A stretch of DNA of 64,000 bases. Source: Symbiodinium natans (taxonomy: Eukaryota; Sar; Dinophyceae; Suessiales; Symbiodiniaceae). Location of the stretch: the NCBI GenBank assembly GCA_905221605.1, contig CAJNDS010000169.1, positions 429,001 through 493,000 on the forward strand, in the 5' to 3' direction. The position numbers were made by a program, and so were the translations under genes. A model generated the notes under the pieces. That model saw nothing but the letters and a program-made list of their open reading frames with translations. It did no database searches and was not told where the DNA came from. Positions within the stretch are counted from its first letter, which is position 1. Each line of letters opens with the position of its first letter. Positions 1 to 10,146 of this stretch are shown here, piece by piece.

Positions 1-1160
1 CTGGCGCCGCAGGCAGCGCGGTGGGCAAAGTCCAGACAACTGGTGCGGCAGATGGGTGGCAGCTACCGCTAATGTACATTGCTTGGCAGGCATTTGGAGC
101 GGCTGCGGATCGGCGCACCACAGCAGGGATTGCTTGACCTGTTTGGCCAGCCCAGCTAACATTTGGCTAGGCAGGAGTGTAAAACGACCGGGGCATGGCT
201 GGCTGGTTGCCGCTAGTCATTTTTCAATCGTGCTGACACGCGTTCAGTCGCTAGCTAATTGGCTACAAGGATGAAAGTTCTAGAAAACTCTTCGCACAAA
301 AGATCTACGAAAACAGCAGCTCGGGGCAAGCTGAGACTGCGGCTGCTCTTATTTTGACATTCTTACCTTGCTACCCACATGTCTTGAGCAGTCTGGAAAC
401 ATTCGCAACCTCAAGCTTAAGAATTTTTTGCAAGCATGCGGCAGCACCCCTTCTCTCCCGTTCACAGCGCCGCGGTCACCGTCGTCCGAGGCGAGCGTCG
501 TCGGTCGAACTCTTCGTGCGAAAGTCAGCGAGCCTAAACGAAACAACCGAGGAATCCATGAATGCCGCCGCTCCAAGCAAAACCCCTTCGCGACACCCAA
601 AAAAAGGGCGATACGAGATTGATTCCTGCCTGCCCGGGCCCCAGAGACGAGGAATACAAGTAGAAAAACTCTGTTACCTGCCCGGAGAGACAAGTGAGAC
701 ATTGAGAAGGCGTCTCGCTTGTCTCACCAGGATCTGCCATGCATTTCTTTTCGCTGGCAGCGCTCTCCACTCTCCACGAATTTCGCGGCCCGCATTTTGC
801 TCCCGAATCCCTCCAAATAGCTCGCAGTCTCGAGCCTCGCAAGCCCTCTGCACTCAACCTGAGCGAACGTTCAAAGCACTCAAGCTGCTCCGAAATGCTG
901 CCGGGCAACGCACTCCAACACACAAGTGGACAACATCGAAATTAATTTTTGATCCAGACCATTTTAGTTGATTAGTTGCAAAATAGTAATGCTCATTCTT
1001 TTTTTTTAGATTGTTTTCGTCAAGTATTCCTCAAACAAGCAATTTTTTTTATTTTTCGAAAAACAGTTGCTTCGTGTTTCAGCCTCGCCGGCGACTGCTG
1101 CTGCTTCGAGCAAAGATTGATTGAGTCATTTGTTGGCTCATTTTTTGTCATTCTTAAAAG
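1..1160. other. Non-coding stretch, no gene supported
   Basis: No reading frame here has recognisable domains or consistent coding character. The only structure seen is a hairpin at 687-725: a 14-base arm, an 11-base loop and a near-perfect complementary arm (one mismatch). Towards 1,120-1,180 the sequence becomes T-rich with scattered GAGTCATT-like words that foreshadow the repeats downstream. Confidence 0.5.
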
Positions 1161-1269
1161 TCATTATTGAATCAAACGACATCTTTTTTCGTGCCTTTTT
1201 TGCAGCAACGTATCCAATTTAGAGTTGATTTTTTTCTCTCTTTGCAGCAAGTGACGTTGCAAAAAGACT

Positions 1270-1475
1270 GTGACATTGTAGTGACGTTGTAGTGACGTTG
1301 TAGTGACGTTGTAGTGACGTTGTAGTGACGTTGTAATGACGTTGTAATGACGTTGTAGTGACGTTGTAGTGACGTTGTAGTGACGTTGTAGTGACGTTGT
1401 AATGACGTTGTAATGACGTTGTAGTGACGTTGTAGTGACGTTGTAGTGACGTTGTAGTGACGTTGTAGTGACGTT
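1270..1475. repeat. 11-bp tandem satellite (GTAGTGACGTT)n
   Basis: About 18 head-to-tail copies of an 11-base unit, with variants such as GTAATGACGTT appearing in pairs. A long open frame on the minus strand exists only because 3 x 11 bases is a multiple of three; it has an 11-residue period and is not a protein gene. Confidence 0.95.
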
Positions 1476-1589
1476 GCTACAAAAGAGGCTGTCGTGACAT
1501 TTTAGTGGCTTTTGGAATAAGTTACCATAAATCAAACCGAGCGAGCCGCGGAATCATAGTGGCGACCCTGTGGCGACCTTGTGGCTGCC

Positions 1590-1830
1590 AATGCTGCTCT
1601 GCCACTCCGCCCTGCTGCCCTGCCACTGCCTGCTCTCTGCCACTGCTGCTGCTCTGCCACTGCTGCCCTGCCAGCCTGCCCACTCTGCACTACTGCCCTG
1701 CCACTGCTGCCCTAGCACTGCTGCCCTGCCACTGCTGCTCTCTGCCACTGCTGCTGCTCTGCACTCCCGCCTGGCCAGTCCGCCCCACTGCCCTGTCTGT
1801 TCTGCCACCGTCCCGCTGATCAGCATTGTT
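1590..1830. repeat. CTGCCCTGCCACTG-type 14-bp repeats
   Basis: A C/T-rich block of imperfect 14-base units built from CTGCC and CTGCTG words. The same family returns at 2,283-2,430. Open frames through it are low-complexity artefacts. Confidence 0.85.
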
Positions 1831-2165
1831 GCAGCATCACGAAGAACAGTGGCGAATCGTAAAAGCGCTGCAAACTGCAGTATAATGCACAAGCAGCAGT
1901 CGCTGCAGAGACTCGGTGAGAGACTCAGTCTTTATGGAATCTTTTACGGTGAAGACTGCAGTCTTTTTGGAGTCTTTTCGAAGTCTGCCTACTACTTCTG
2001 CTGCTGCTGTTACTGCTACTGCTGCAACTTCTGCTTCGAGCAAAGATTGCAAATATTGAGTCATTATTGCGACATTATTGAGTCATTATTGAATCATTGT
2101 TGGCTCATATTTGTCTCATTATGGAAACAAACGAAATTCTTTTTCGCTCCATGTTGACAACACCT

Positions 2166-2276
2166 TGCGGTCACAACGCGGTCACAACGCGGTCACAACG
2201 CGGTCACAACGCGGTCACAACGCGGTCACAACGCGGTCACAACGCGGGGGTCACAACGCGATTACAACGCGGTTAC
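2166..2276. repeat. 11-bp tandem satellite (GCGGTCACAAC)n
   Basis: About ten copies of an 11-base unit with a few variants near the right end (GGGGTCACAAC, GATTACAAC). Its reverse complement, GTTGTGACCGC, shares GTTGT and GAC with the satellite at 1,270-1,475, so the two may be diverged relatives in opposite orientation. Confidence 0.95.
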
Positions 2277-2282
2277 AGCCAC

Positions 2283-2430
2283 TGCTGCCCTGCCACTCCG
2301 CCCTGCTGCCCTGCCACTGCTGCCCTGCCACTCCGCCACACCGCTGCCCTGCCACTGCTGCCCTGCCCCTCCCTGCTGCCCTGCCACTGCTGCCACTCCG
2401 CTCTGCTGCCCTGCCACTGCTGCCCTGCAT
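2283..2430. repeat. Second block of CTGCCCTGCCACTG-type repeats
   Basis: Same imperfect 14-base family as at 1,590-1,830, directly abutting the 11-bp satellite on its left. Confidence 0.85.
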
Positions 2431-2435
2431 TGTTG

Positions 2436-2520
2436 TGTCATTATTGAATCATTTTGAGTCATGATTGAGTCATCTTGAATCATTATTGAGTCATTATTAA
2501 GTCATTATTGAGTCATTAAT
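2436..2520. repeat. 11-bp AT-rich repeats (GAGTCATTATT)n
   Basis: Six to seven imperfect 11-base units. A shorter run of the same family lies at 2,058-2,110, and isolated words occur near 1,120-1,180. Confidence 0.8.
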
Positions 2521-2539
2521 GGGCCGTTTTTTGATAAGA

Positions 2540-2920
2540 AGGGGCTGGTTTTGCAGCGAAGTTGAGCGTTTTTTTCCGCTTTAAAACCTTTTCTCCCTGC
2601 AGACTTACTCAGGTTGAGGTGCTGTTTTGGAGCCAAGTTGAGCGTTTTTCCACCAAAAATACATGCGTTGCGATTCTGCTCTGCATTTTTGGAGCGTTTT
2701 TTAGCTTAAAAAACCTACAAGCCTGCTTGGGTTGAAGGTGCTGTTTTGGAGCCAAGTTGAGCGTTTTTTTTCAGCAATGAACACCTTCTCCTTACTCAGG
2801 TTGAAGGTGGTGTTTTGGAGCCAAGTTGAGCGTTTTTTTCAGCAATGAATACCTTCTCCTCACACCTCTCTCACTCAAAAGAGCCATTTTGGAGCGTTTT
2901 GGAGCGTTTTTTTGGCTCAA
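2540..2920. repeat. Dispersed GTTTTGGAGCCAAGTTGAGCG repeats
   Basis: The segment TTTGGAGCCAAGTTGAGCG followed by a T tract recurs near 2,628, 2,746 and 2,816, with a degenerate copy near 2,550. Intervening words such as CAGCAATGAA and CTTACTCAGGTTGA are also shared, giving an irregular 70-120-base period. No coding content seen. Confidence 0.75.
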
Positions 2921-3099
2921 AAAAAACCCCCCCCATAAGCCTACTTTCTATATTATTCCTTCCTTTGCCCTGATTGACAAGTGCAATCACATGTACGAAA
3001 GTGGGGCGCTTCTCTAGGTGCCACCCAGTGCTTGCAGCAAGCGCGATACGGAAATCTCCGCAGGTTTGCAGGAAAAGTCTTCTGTTGTGCAGTCAGAAC

Positions 3100-3420
3100 G
3101 TGACTCCTTGAAGCTTGCAGTTCCCCTGGAGAAGCTTCCTGTCGATACGGCTACGCCCTTGGCCTTTGCAGTGGGCGCTTCAGAGGCGAGGCATAGCGCT
3201 GAACCAGTGCCAGCTTCTTAGCTGGTCCATCCATGAAGAGTATGTCCAGCGTCTGCTCAACGACAGCCTCAGTGCCGCCAAAGTTTTGCGCCGTGCAGCT
3301 GTCTCAGCTTGTCCGTGCAGACAAGGAGCTTTGGACCTATCTGGCGCGAGAGGTCTCCGGCCCATACAAGGTCACTGCAACGGGCTCCTGCCCGGAAAAA
3401 CAGAGGGTATTTCAGTGTAA
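3100..3420 (+). pseudogene. Relic of a YR-retroelement gag gene
   Basis: Forward-strand fragments resemble the central part of the intact gag at 14,109-15,290. One frame reads QRRGIALNQ...IHEEYVQRLL, matching SRRSLAFDM...LEEHVQFLF. After a frameshift, AVQLSQLVRADKELW (3,293-3,337) matches GVQLSQIIEADKQLF. Spacing and order agree with the intact gag, but the frame is broken and neither end of the gene is present. Homology is inferred by eye from these two blocks. Confidence 0.6.
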
Positions 3421-3927
3421 CCCGACCACTCCCATGTACATAGCTGCCTGCAGCGAAGGAGGAACCTCTTACGGCCTCCTCCCTTGAGGCAACCTTCTGA
3501 GTGAGAGAGTCGAAAAGGGCGACCAGATCAGAACACGTGACCTCTCCGGCTTGCAAGGCCGAAGCCAAAACTTCAGGGTCGGGATGGCTAGAGGAGCGCA
3601 ACTTCTTGCAAGACGGCTCGGAAAAGGGATCAATTTGCATGCACACTTGATCGGAACCAAGAGGCGACGCAGCAACAACTTCGGCCGCCGGATCCGCCCC
3701 GTATGGCACCTCTGAGGATTGTCACGACTTAGGTCGCGAGCGGCAGTTGGCAAAGCTATGACCGCCTTCTGGCAGAAAGCGCAAACGTGGAACCCTTTGA
3801 AGCAACGAGAAAGGGAGTCCACCACGACTGCAATCACGGTGATCTGTCGCTTCATCCGCAGGCATGCTGGCGACTCACCTTTCGCTGCCTTCATTTTCTT
3901 GGACCAGACCTTAAGTGAACTGCACAA
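3269..3927 (-). pseudogene. Relic with gag-like zinc knuckle, inverted
   Basis: On the minus strand near 3,720-3,800 the reading CFKGFHVCAFC is followed, after a one-base shift, by GGHSFANC and a stop. This parallels the C-terminal knuckle of the intact gag (CLKGFHKC...GSHPFANC). Downstream, an open stretch continues to about 3,269 with no recognised domain. It lies in opposite orientation to the neighbouring gag relic, so this locus is rearranged rather than one decayed insertion. Confidence 0.55.
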
Positions 3928-4234
3928 AGATGTAAATAATGAGCCGACTCATGGAATCTGCTTATCCCTTTGACCTCATTTTCCCAGGGAGGTGTTTGGT
4001 TGCTGATGAAGATGGGCAAGTCCCGTGCCCAAGCAAATCCCTTCTTGACAGGCAGGATTCTCGACGTTTCCTCAGGCCCGATCTGGCTCCCGGCTGCCAA
4101 AAAGAATCCCATCGAGAAACGCATTTCAATCCACTCCGCACCCTTCTTTTTTCGGCACAGTGAGGCAGAGCGCTGAGCTTCATGCAAAAGTGAGAAGGCC
4201 AGGATGCCTCACCAGGGGCTAGGTGCAGACTGTT

Positions 4235-4601
4235 GAAACCCCCAGCCAAGAGCTCGGCCAGAGAAGGGACGGCTTCAAGAGAAAGAGGAAATCCAGCTGG
4301 TTGCGAACCCTGGAACATACTGAACCTCAGCAATCACACCCAGGCGGCCCTGGCAGGCCAGGAAGGCTGTAAGCACAGCAGCAAGAGATCGCACGGCAGA
4401 AAGCCCCTTTGCTGCCGCTGCCTCAGCCCCAGCGTTGTCGCAACGCAACGCCACAGAGACCAAGGTTCGACAGGTCGGTAACGTGCGATCACAAGCAAGC
4501 GAGAAGTTCCAACGCAGCGATGTGGAACTACAGAGAGCCTTCGAAGAGCGGGGACAACTCCCGAAGGGAATGGCGTCAACCAGAGGGGTTAAATCCAGCA
4601 A
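4235..4601 (-). pseudogene. Relic of retroelement RNase H
   Basis: The minus-strand reading contains LRCDNAGAEAAAAKGLS, then SLAAVL and EVQYVPGF. This parallels WWVDNNATRSLVIKGAS, SLARIF and VSRVPSFSNPGD in the RNase H of the intact element at 10.1-11.2 kb: the third catalytic Asp in DN and the PxFxN segment before the last Asp. The frame breaks just after PGF; continuing in another frame gives NQLDF. It is too short and broken to be functional. Confidence 0.55.
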
Positions 4602-4649
4602 AGCCTTCCAGGCGGAGGTTTTTTTTACTGACGCCTCTTTACTGCATCA

Positions 4650-5088
4650 GTAGCGCAGTAGGTCGGTCTTGTTGGACTTGACATAAGGTGAAACGAAGTC
4701 AGCGCGCTCAAACCACCAAACACACCACGCAACCACCCAAGAAAAAAAGAAACAGAAGAACCAAAGCAAGTAAAGGCGCTGAACTACTAGGTAACTCCAC
4801 GCACTCAGTACTCGAAGTTGTTGCTGAAGTTCCGGTGCAATCATACAGCACAGAGCATGCGGGGAATCGCAAATTGCGACACTGCCAGATTCTCAAAACC
4901 ACCATTATGAGCCACTGGTGCGACATCATTCGAATCGAACCGAGGTCATTACTCGATGGTCAGAATCACGTACCCATCGTTAAGAACAGATAACAGACCC
5001 GCAGTGGCAAAGAGATGTTACGGTCAGACTTTCCAAGAAGAGAGGAAAGACGTGCGTATGCCCCATGGTGGTCAGCTAGTGGGGACTT
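4650..5088. other. Left flank of the tandem array, no gene seen
   Basis: Unique-looking sequence between the retroelement relics and the first inverted-repeat end of the array. No domain or repeat was recognised. It ends ...GGGGACTT immediately before ACTGTGGAGG. Confidence 0.5.
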
Positions 5089-6840
5089 ACTGTGGAGGTC
5101 ACTTCGGCTTGCCTACCTTTTGGAGTTGATTCCTTGCCCTCTTTTTGTGTCTCCAAAACCACACACCTTTCACCACCCGCACACTTCCACACTTGAACAG
5201 CCAGCAGAACCCAGACAGACACGCAAACGCACACCACCCACTGAAGCCACTTTGCACCTCATAATGACACACTTCATGACACACACGACTCTCTGCCAAA
5301 ACGCCGAAACCACAACACCACACACCCATTCGAGAAAACGATGTAAACACACACACACACACACACAGACACCACTGCAAGGTCACTGTTTTTTTTTTGG
5401 TGTCACTTCTGCGACTCCATGCCTGACCACCCTTTGCCCACACTGACACTTTTCTTGCACACTGAAGCCAAAAGGCACAGAAACGGCACACACAGCGACC
5501 AAAAATGAAGGCACAGAAAGGCACCACACAGCGACCAAAAAGAAGGTGCAGAAAAGGTACCACACAGCAACCAAAAATGAAGACACAGAAAATGCAAACA
5601 CAACCAAAAAGTGAAGGCACAGAAAGGCACCAACACAGCGACCAAAATGAAGGCAGCACCTCACAGCAACCCAACAGCAACGGAAAAATTTAAGCACAGA
5701 GACTGCAACCCAACAGCACCAAAAAATGAAGCACAGAAAAAAAAAACATGCACCCGCAAACCAACCCACTTTGTTGCAACAAATTACACACACACACATC
5801 CACAACACTCTTGCACATGCACACTCAGAAAAACAGCCGAAACGACAAAATGCACATTCTTATAATGTCTTTTAGTTCCGATTGCATTTTTTTCACCGTC
5901 TTCCTGGTCAATCGACAGCTTGCCGGGCACTTACCAAAACACTTGCTGACTGTTTGTGTTTTAGTTCAAAGCGTTTTCTCGAAATTTTCTCTTTCTGAAG
6001 CTTGCAACCGAGAGATCATCCCAACAAAACGTAAAGAAAACATTGAACAAAAGCAAGAGAAAATTCTTTTCAGACGGGCCAAGGAAAAAGCAATGTTTTT
6101 GTAGTTCTTGCAAAAATTCCAAAAAAAACAATCACACTGACCTCTCATCATGGCCAGAACGACTTGAGAGTCGCCCAGCCTCGATTTTCATTCCCATTCG
6201 ACTTTTTTGACAAAGCTTCGATTGCGTGCTCTTGTCTTTAATTTTCCAAAATGGCCAAACAGAAATTCAAGGCACACTGAAATTTGACAGAAGATTGAGC
6301 AGAAGAAACTCTGCTTTCTTTTTAGGCTGGGTGCCCTTAATTCTTTGTCTTTCGTTTTTGGTTGCGTGTTGCAATTCTTCCCTGGATTCAGCACCATTCA
6401 ACGAATTTTCAAAATTTCTGAAGTCCCGAAAATGTTGAAAAAACCCTCAAAATCAACACTTGATCAGTTAAATTTGTTGAATTTACTCTGGTGTTTCGCT
6501 CGCTTCGCTCGCACTTATTCACATTCTGGAAATACACTTTGCAATTTTCAGGTGGTTTGGCTTGGGCGTCGCGCGCAACCTTAACGAATCAACACCAGGG
6601 TTGAACTCGTCTCGTCCCGCAGTTGATTTCTGTCCAAACGGCACTGTCAGAGGCTTTTAAAAACACTTGTTTCAAAGCATTGAACTTTTCCAAGCTGTTT
6701 CCACCGATGTTGACTCTGCACCCTTCTTTTCTCCTCTTCTGCCTTCAGGCCTTGCACCAAAACCTGGAGAATCTGAAACCCAAGATGAGGGGCAGCAAAG
6801 TTGATCGAAAAGGTAGGAAAGCTCCAGTGACCTCCACAGT
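5089..6840. mobile_element. TIR-bounded element, copy 1 (about 1.75 kb)
   Basis: The left end ACTGTGGAGGTCACT is the exact reverse complement of the right end AGTGACCTCCACAGT. The inverted similarity runs for 33 bases with about four mismatches, through CTACCTTTT. No long open frame or transposase motif is seen, so it resembles a non-autonomous DNA transposon. It contains a CA microsatellite near 5,348-5,370, a segment of ACACAGCGACCAAAA-type short repeats (5,460-5,660) and a GCTCGCTTCGCTCGC word. If the TIR is read from CTGTGG, the outermost array flanks could show a TA duplication; that is weak evidence. Confidence 0.7.
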
Positions 6841-7345
6841 TAGAGAAAGTTCCGGTTCCAAACAAGTTCACACTTTGCCGCCTTGCTGCCTGCTGTTCTA
6901 ATTTTGGGGGAAGACTGACACAGGACTTAGACTGGAACCGACTGAGAGGCTTATTTGTTTTACTCGCAACGAGGAGCTGTGAAAGCCAGATCTGGCTTCC
7001 CGTGTGTGAAAAAAACGCCACAACTGGGCCCAAAAATGGCTCCTAAACTTGGGTTCCAATTTGAGGCTCCAACCTGGGTGGCCTTGTATGTTCACACAGG
7101 AAATCCAAAATCTAGGGCCCGTTTTCGGTGCCCAGAATTGAGCTGCTTTTGGAACCCATTTGAGTTCAATAATAATTGAAAATCAACTCACAGACAAACA
7201 AGATTTTTTCTATTCGATACTGTTTGCATCAACACTCAAGAAAACAAAAAACGCGGTTGATACGCGTGTTCTTATCTTGCTAAACTTGTCTTTAGCTGGC
7301 ATTCAAGACAACAGTCTTGCATTGTTCCCGTGCGATCTTTCTCGC
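6841..7345. repeat. Array linker, 505 bases (representative copy)
   Basis: Recurs at 20,940-21,444, 23,213-23,718 and 25,492-25,996, and as the interrupted 9,110-9,223 plus 18,484-18,875. All intact copies contain GGCTTATTTGTTTTACTCGC, the empty form of the retrotransposon insertion site. No gene recognised. Confidence 0.9.
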
Positions 7346-9109
7346 ACTGTGGAGGTCACTTCGGCTTGCCTACCTTTTGGAGTTGATTCCTTGCCCTCTT
7401 TTTGTGTCTCCAAAACCACACACCTTTCACCACCCGCACACTTCCACACTTGAACAGCCAGCAGAACCCAGACAGACACGCAAACGCACACCACCCACTG
7501 AAGCCACTTTGCACCTCATAATGACACACTTCATGACACACACGACTCTCTGCCAAAACGCCGAAACCACAACACCACACACCCATTCGAGAAAACGATG
7601 TAAACACACACACACACACACACACACAGACACCACTGCAAGGTCACTGTTTTTTTTTTGGTGTCACTTCTGCGACTCCATGCCTGACCACCCTTTGCCC
7701 ACACTGACACTTTTCTTGCACACTGAAGCCAAAAGGCACAGAAACGGCACACACAGCGACCAAAAATGAAGGCACAGAAAGGCACCACACAGCGACCAAA
7801 AAGAAGGTGCAGAAAAGGCACCACACAGCAACCAAAAATGAAGACACAGAAAATGCAAACACAACCAAAAAGTGAAGGCACAGAAAGGCACCAACACAGC
7901 GACCAAAATGAAGGCAGCACCTCACAGCAACCCAACAGCAACGGAAAAATTTAAGCACAGAGACTGCAACCCAACAGCACCAAAAAATGAAGCACAGAAA
8001 AAAAAAACATGCACCCGCAAACCAACCCACTTTGTTGCAACAAATTACACACACACACACACACATCCACAACACTCTTGCACATGCACACTCAGAAAAA
8101 CAGCCGAAACGACAAAATGCACATTCTTATAATGTCTTTTAGTTCCGATTGCATTTTTTTCACCGTCTTCCTGGTCAATCGACAGCTTGCCGGGCACTTA
8201 CCAAAACACTTGCTGACTGTTTGTGTTTTAGTTCAAAGCGTTTTCTCGAAATTTTCTCTTTCTGAAGCTTGCAACCGAGAGATCATCCCAACAAAACGTA
8301 AAGAAAACATTGAACAAAAGCAAGAGAAAATTCTTTTCAGACGGGCCAAGGAAAAAGCAATGTTTTTGTAGTTCTTGCAAAAATTCCAAAAAAAAACAAT
8401 CACACTGACCTCTCATCATGGCCAGAACGACTTGAGAGTCGCCCAGCCTCGATTTTCATTCCCATTCGACTTTTTTGACAAAGCTTCGATTGCGTGCTCT
8501 TGTCTTTAATTTTCCAAAATGGCCAAACAGAAATTCAAGGCACACTGAAATTTGACAGAAGATTGAGCAGAAGAAACTCTGCTTTCTTTTTAGGCTGGGT
8601 GCCCTTAATTCTTTGTCTTTCGTTTTTGGTTGCGTGTTGCAATTCTTCCCTGGATTCAGCACCATTCAACGAATTTGTCAAAATTTCTGAAGTCCCGAAA
8701 ATGTTGAAAAAACCCTCAAAATCAACACTTGATCAGTTAAATTTGTTGAATTTACTCTGGTGTTTCGCTCGCTTCGCTCGCACTTATTCACATTCTGGAA
8801 ATACACTTTGCAATTTTCAGGTGGTTTGGCTTGGGCGTCGCGCGCAACCTTAACGAATCAACACCAGGGTTGAACTCGTCTCGTCCCGCAGTTGATTTCT
8901 GTCCAAACGGCACTGTCAGAGGCTTTTAAAAACACTTGTTTCAAAGCATTGAACTTTTCCAAGCTGTTTCCACCGATGTTGACTCTGCACCCTTCTTTTC
9001 TCCTCTTCTGCCTTCAGGCCTTGCACCAAAACCTGGAGAATCTGAAACCCAAGATGAGGGGCAGCAAAGTTGATCGAAAAGGTGGGGAAGCTCCAGTGAC
9101 CTCCACAGT
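7346..9109. mobile_element. TIR-bounded element, copy 2
   Basis: Same inverted-repeat ends and content as copy 1. Its right-hand linker is the one broken by the 9,260-bp retrotransposon, which begins 115 bases past the right TIR. Confidence 0.7.
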
Positions 9110-9223
9110 TAGAGAAAGTTCCGGTTCCAAACAAGTTCACACTTTGCCGCCTTGCTGCCTGCTGTTCTAATTTTGGGGGAAGACTGACACAGGACTTAGA
9201 CTGGAACCGACTAAGAGGCTTAT

Positions 9224-9496
9224 CTCTTTCTGGGTACGGGGGTTTTCTGGTTTGGTGTATCTCAATTCCCAAACATATATATACAAAAGGGGAGAAAACT
9301 CATCTCAAACTATCGCTCAAATGGACTATCTCATCTTAAGCAACTCTAAAAAAATCCTGATTGGAATAACTCATGCATATTCCACCCAGTTCGCTCGTTC
9401 CTTTTTCTCATACAGCATCAGGGGTAGCGCGAGGGCCACGTGCAGTCTCAAGAAGTCTCCCGGCCACCACGGCCTTCAAGTGAGCCCCACCACCCC
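9224..9496 (-). repeat. Split direct repeat B2 (element 3' end)
   Basis: A 273-base segment starting CTCTTTCTGGGTACGGG on the plus strand, repeated in the same orientation at 9,865-10,137 with few differences. In element orientation it is the terminal B2 copy. Confidence 0.93.
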
Positions 9497-9512
9497 AGGG
9501 AGGGAGGGAGGG
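9497..9512 (+). repeat. (AGGG)4 tract between B2 and A2
   Basis: Sixteen bases, four AGGG units, lying exactly at the A2/B2 junction and absent from the B1 and A1 junctions. It could form a G-quadruplex on the plus strand, or be a priming or junction footprint of the element; both roles are speculation. Confidence 0.8.
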
Positions 9513-9864
9513 CAAGAAAATTTTCCTTCCCCTGGCTCAAAGAAAGGTTTGAGACTGCACGGGCCCAAAGTCATGCACAAGCTTATCATGCTCACAAAAC
9601 TTCCATGTACATGCTGAGGAAAATTTTCCACAAAGACAAGAGCATCTCATGCATACATAAGCAAAGTACAATGGAGTATTCAAAGCTGCCTGAAGGCGTC
9701 TGAGCTGGAGAACTTGCAACATCCCAGCCGTCCATTAAAGGGGGGGGCAACCTACAACAAGGCTCCCCGCAGCGACATCATGAGCACCAGAAAACCCGCC
9801 CGGCCCCTCCCGGGCTTCCCGCACCCAAGGGAAAGAGAGTCTAGTCGGCAAGCCGAAAACGCCC
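9513..9864 (-). repeat. Split direct repeat A2
   Basis: A 352-base copy of the terminal repeat at 18,114-18,483, abutting B1 with no spacer. The B1-A2 junction (AAAACGCCC followed by CTCTTTCTGG on the plus strand) equals what joining the two element ends head-to-tail would give. Confidence 0.93.
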
Positions 9865-10137
9865 CTCTTTCTGGGTACGGGGGTTTTCTGGTTTGGTGTA
9901 TCTCAATTCCCAAACATATATATACAAAAGGGGAGAAAACTCATCTCAAACTATCGCTCAAATGGACTATCTCATCTTAAGCAACTCCTTAAAAATCCTG
10001 ATTGGAATAACTCATGCATATTCCACCCAGTTCGCTCGTTCCTTTTTCTCATACAGCATCAGGGGTAGCGCGAGGGCCACGTGCAGTCTCAAGAAGTCTC
10101 CCGGCCGCCACGGCCTTCAAGTGAGCCCCACCACCCC
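9865..10137 (-). repeat. Split direct repeat B1
   Basis: A 273-base copy of 9,224-9,496. It ends ten bases before the stop codon of the RT-RNase H frame, so it forms the 3' untranslated start of the A/B repeat block. Confidence 0.93.
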
Positions 10138-10146
10138 TGATAGCGT

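Noticed and set aside
1164-1535. 123-codon minus-strand frame with an 11-residue period
   Set aside because: Pure product of the 11-bp satellite.
2880-2920. Words resembling the dinoflagellate spliced leader (AGCCATTTTGG ... TTGGCTCAA)
   Set aside because: The two halves are separated by a repeated GAGCGTTTT insertion and belong to the local GTTTTGGAGC repeat family; no full leader, donor GT or Sm site.
5099-8371. Recurrent 60-190-codon frames in every array unit, both strands
   Set aside because: They recur because the DNA is repeated; they overlap in several frames, are rich in CA-tract or T-tract residues and show no domain.
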